14,544 nt of DNA, from positions 1 to 14,544 of the forward strand of contig CAYVWB010000094.1 in the NCBI GenBank assembly GCA_964455395.1, written 5' to 3'. Numbering within the stretch: the stretch's first letter is position 1; each line of letters begins with the position of its first letter. Positions 14,257 to 14,544 of this stretch are shown here, piece after piece. A model generated the notes under the pieces. That model did not search any database, was not told the origin of the DNA, and saw only the letters and a program-made list of their open reading frames with translations. This stretch comes from CAYVWB01 sp964455395 (GTDB taxonomy: Bacteria > Desulfobacterota > Desulfovibrionia > Desulfovibrionales > Desulfovibrionaceae). A program made the translations under genes and the position numbers.

Positions 14257-14544
14257 ATGTCTGACATCCTCGATCAACTGAACCGCCGCCTGGAGCGAAA
14301 ACGATCCGAGGTCCCCACCCGCTGCAGAACCGTGCCTCGAATATGACGGTGACGACGACATTGCCTTGTCTTCTTCCCCGACTACCTGGCTGCCCGGACC
14401 GAACTCAGACGGTCAAGGTCGGCGAGTTCGTCTACTACGAGACGAAAGTCGGCGACGAGGTCCGCCGTGTATTGGGCCGCGTCACCGGTCGGCGTCCGGC
14501 ACGCCTCCTACCCGACGGCTTCCTGGCCGATCCCGACGTCCCGC
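14257..14544 (+). pseudogene. Frameshifted 5' end of a HerA-like ATPase gene (partial)
   Basis: No single frame stays open, but joined frames give one coherent N-terminus. From ATG 14257, frame 1 reads MSDILDQLNRRLERKRSE, then stops at 14344-14346. A second frame (about 14318-14365) reads PAAEPCLEYDGDDDIAL. The first frame resumes (about 14368-14406) with VFFPDYLAARTEL. A third frame (14406 to the window edge) reads QTVKVGEFVYYETKVG, then VLGRVTGRRPARL. The last part resembles the HAS-barrel of HerA-type translocases ('VGEFVxxE...VLGRV'). HerA with NurA and Mre11-Rad50 resects DNA ends, so the Rad50-like tail at the window start fits as its former neighbour. At least three frameshifts are needed: either a decayed gene or sequence errors. 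The Walker motifs would lie beyond the window, and the HerA call rests on one domain pattern. Confidence 0.5.

Noticed and set aside
1..14544. PglX-type methyltransferase, integrase, transposase, tRNA or CRISPR array
   Set aside because: Looked for on both strands; no matching motifs, no spaced repeat series and no tRNA-like cloverleaf seen. All long open frames are accounted for by the listed genes.

Overview
The window carries one compact, all-plus-strand operon of eight intact genes (297-14185). It lies between the last codons of a Rad50/SbcC-like ATPase gene (3-140) and the damaged 5' end of what looks like a HerA-type ATPase gene (14257 to the window end). Shine-Dalgarno sites, a -10/-35 promoter and a housekeeping-type sigma factor show that the host is a bacterium. 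Rad50-type and HerA-type genes side by side would suit Chloroflexota or a similar deep-branching or metagenomic lineage, but that assignment is weak.

Layout. Positions 141-296 form a leader with a good sigma-70-type promoter (TTGCAA, 17 nt, TATAAT), a perfect 9-bp inverted repeat over the -10 box and a 10-bp sequence (TCTAGACCCC) that recurs at 14237-14246. Next come a full-length sigma-70 family protein (297-1775), an unrecognised 373-aa protein (1789-2910), a PAPS-reductase-like protein with zinc-ribbon and two-cluster ferredoxin domains (BrxP; 2927-4576), a DUF4007-like protein (4539-5324), a small P-loop ATPase (5326-5928), the large BrxC/PglY ATPase (5944-10026), the PglZ alkaline-phosphatase-fold protein (10019-12754) and the BrxL AAA+ protein (12770-14185). 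Gaps are 1-16 nt or the genes overlap, so transcription and translation are probably coupled. The last 359 bases hold no intact gene.

brxP-brxC-pglZ-brxL is the gene content of a type 4 BREX anti-phage system. This type has no PglX methyltransferase; a DndC/PAPS-reductase-like protein takes its place, which suggests sulphur chemistry on DNA (phosphorothioate-like) rather than methylation. The unusual addition is the front module: a sigma factor with altered residues in its -10 recognition helix and extra sequence between regions 3 and 4, paired with a protein whose first ~55 residues resemble sigma region 1.1. I infer that these two genes give the defence operon its own transcription control. 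The DUF4007-like and small ATPase genes probably assist BrxP and BrxC.

The flanks are GC-rich (58-73% in sampled 60-base lines) and the operon is lower (35-57%). With the direct repeats and the split rad50/herA neighbourhood, this suggests a horizontally acquired island. No integrase or transposase is present in the window.
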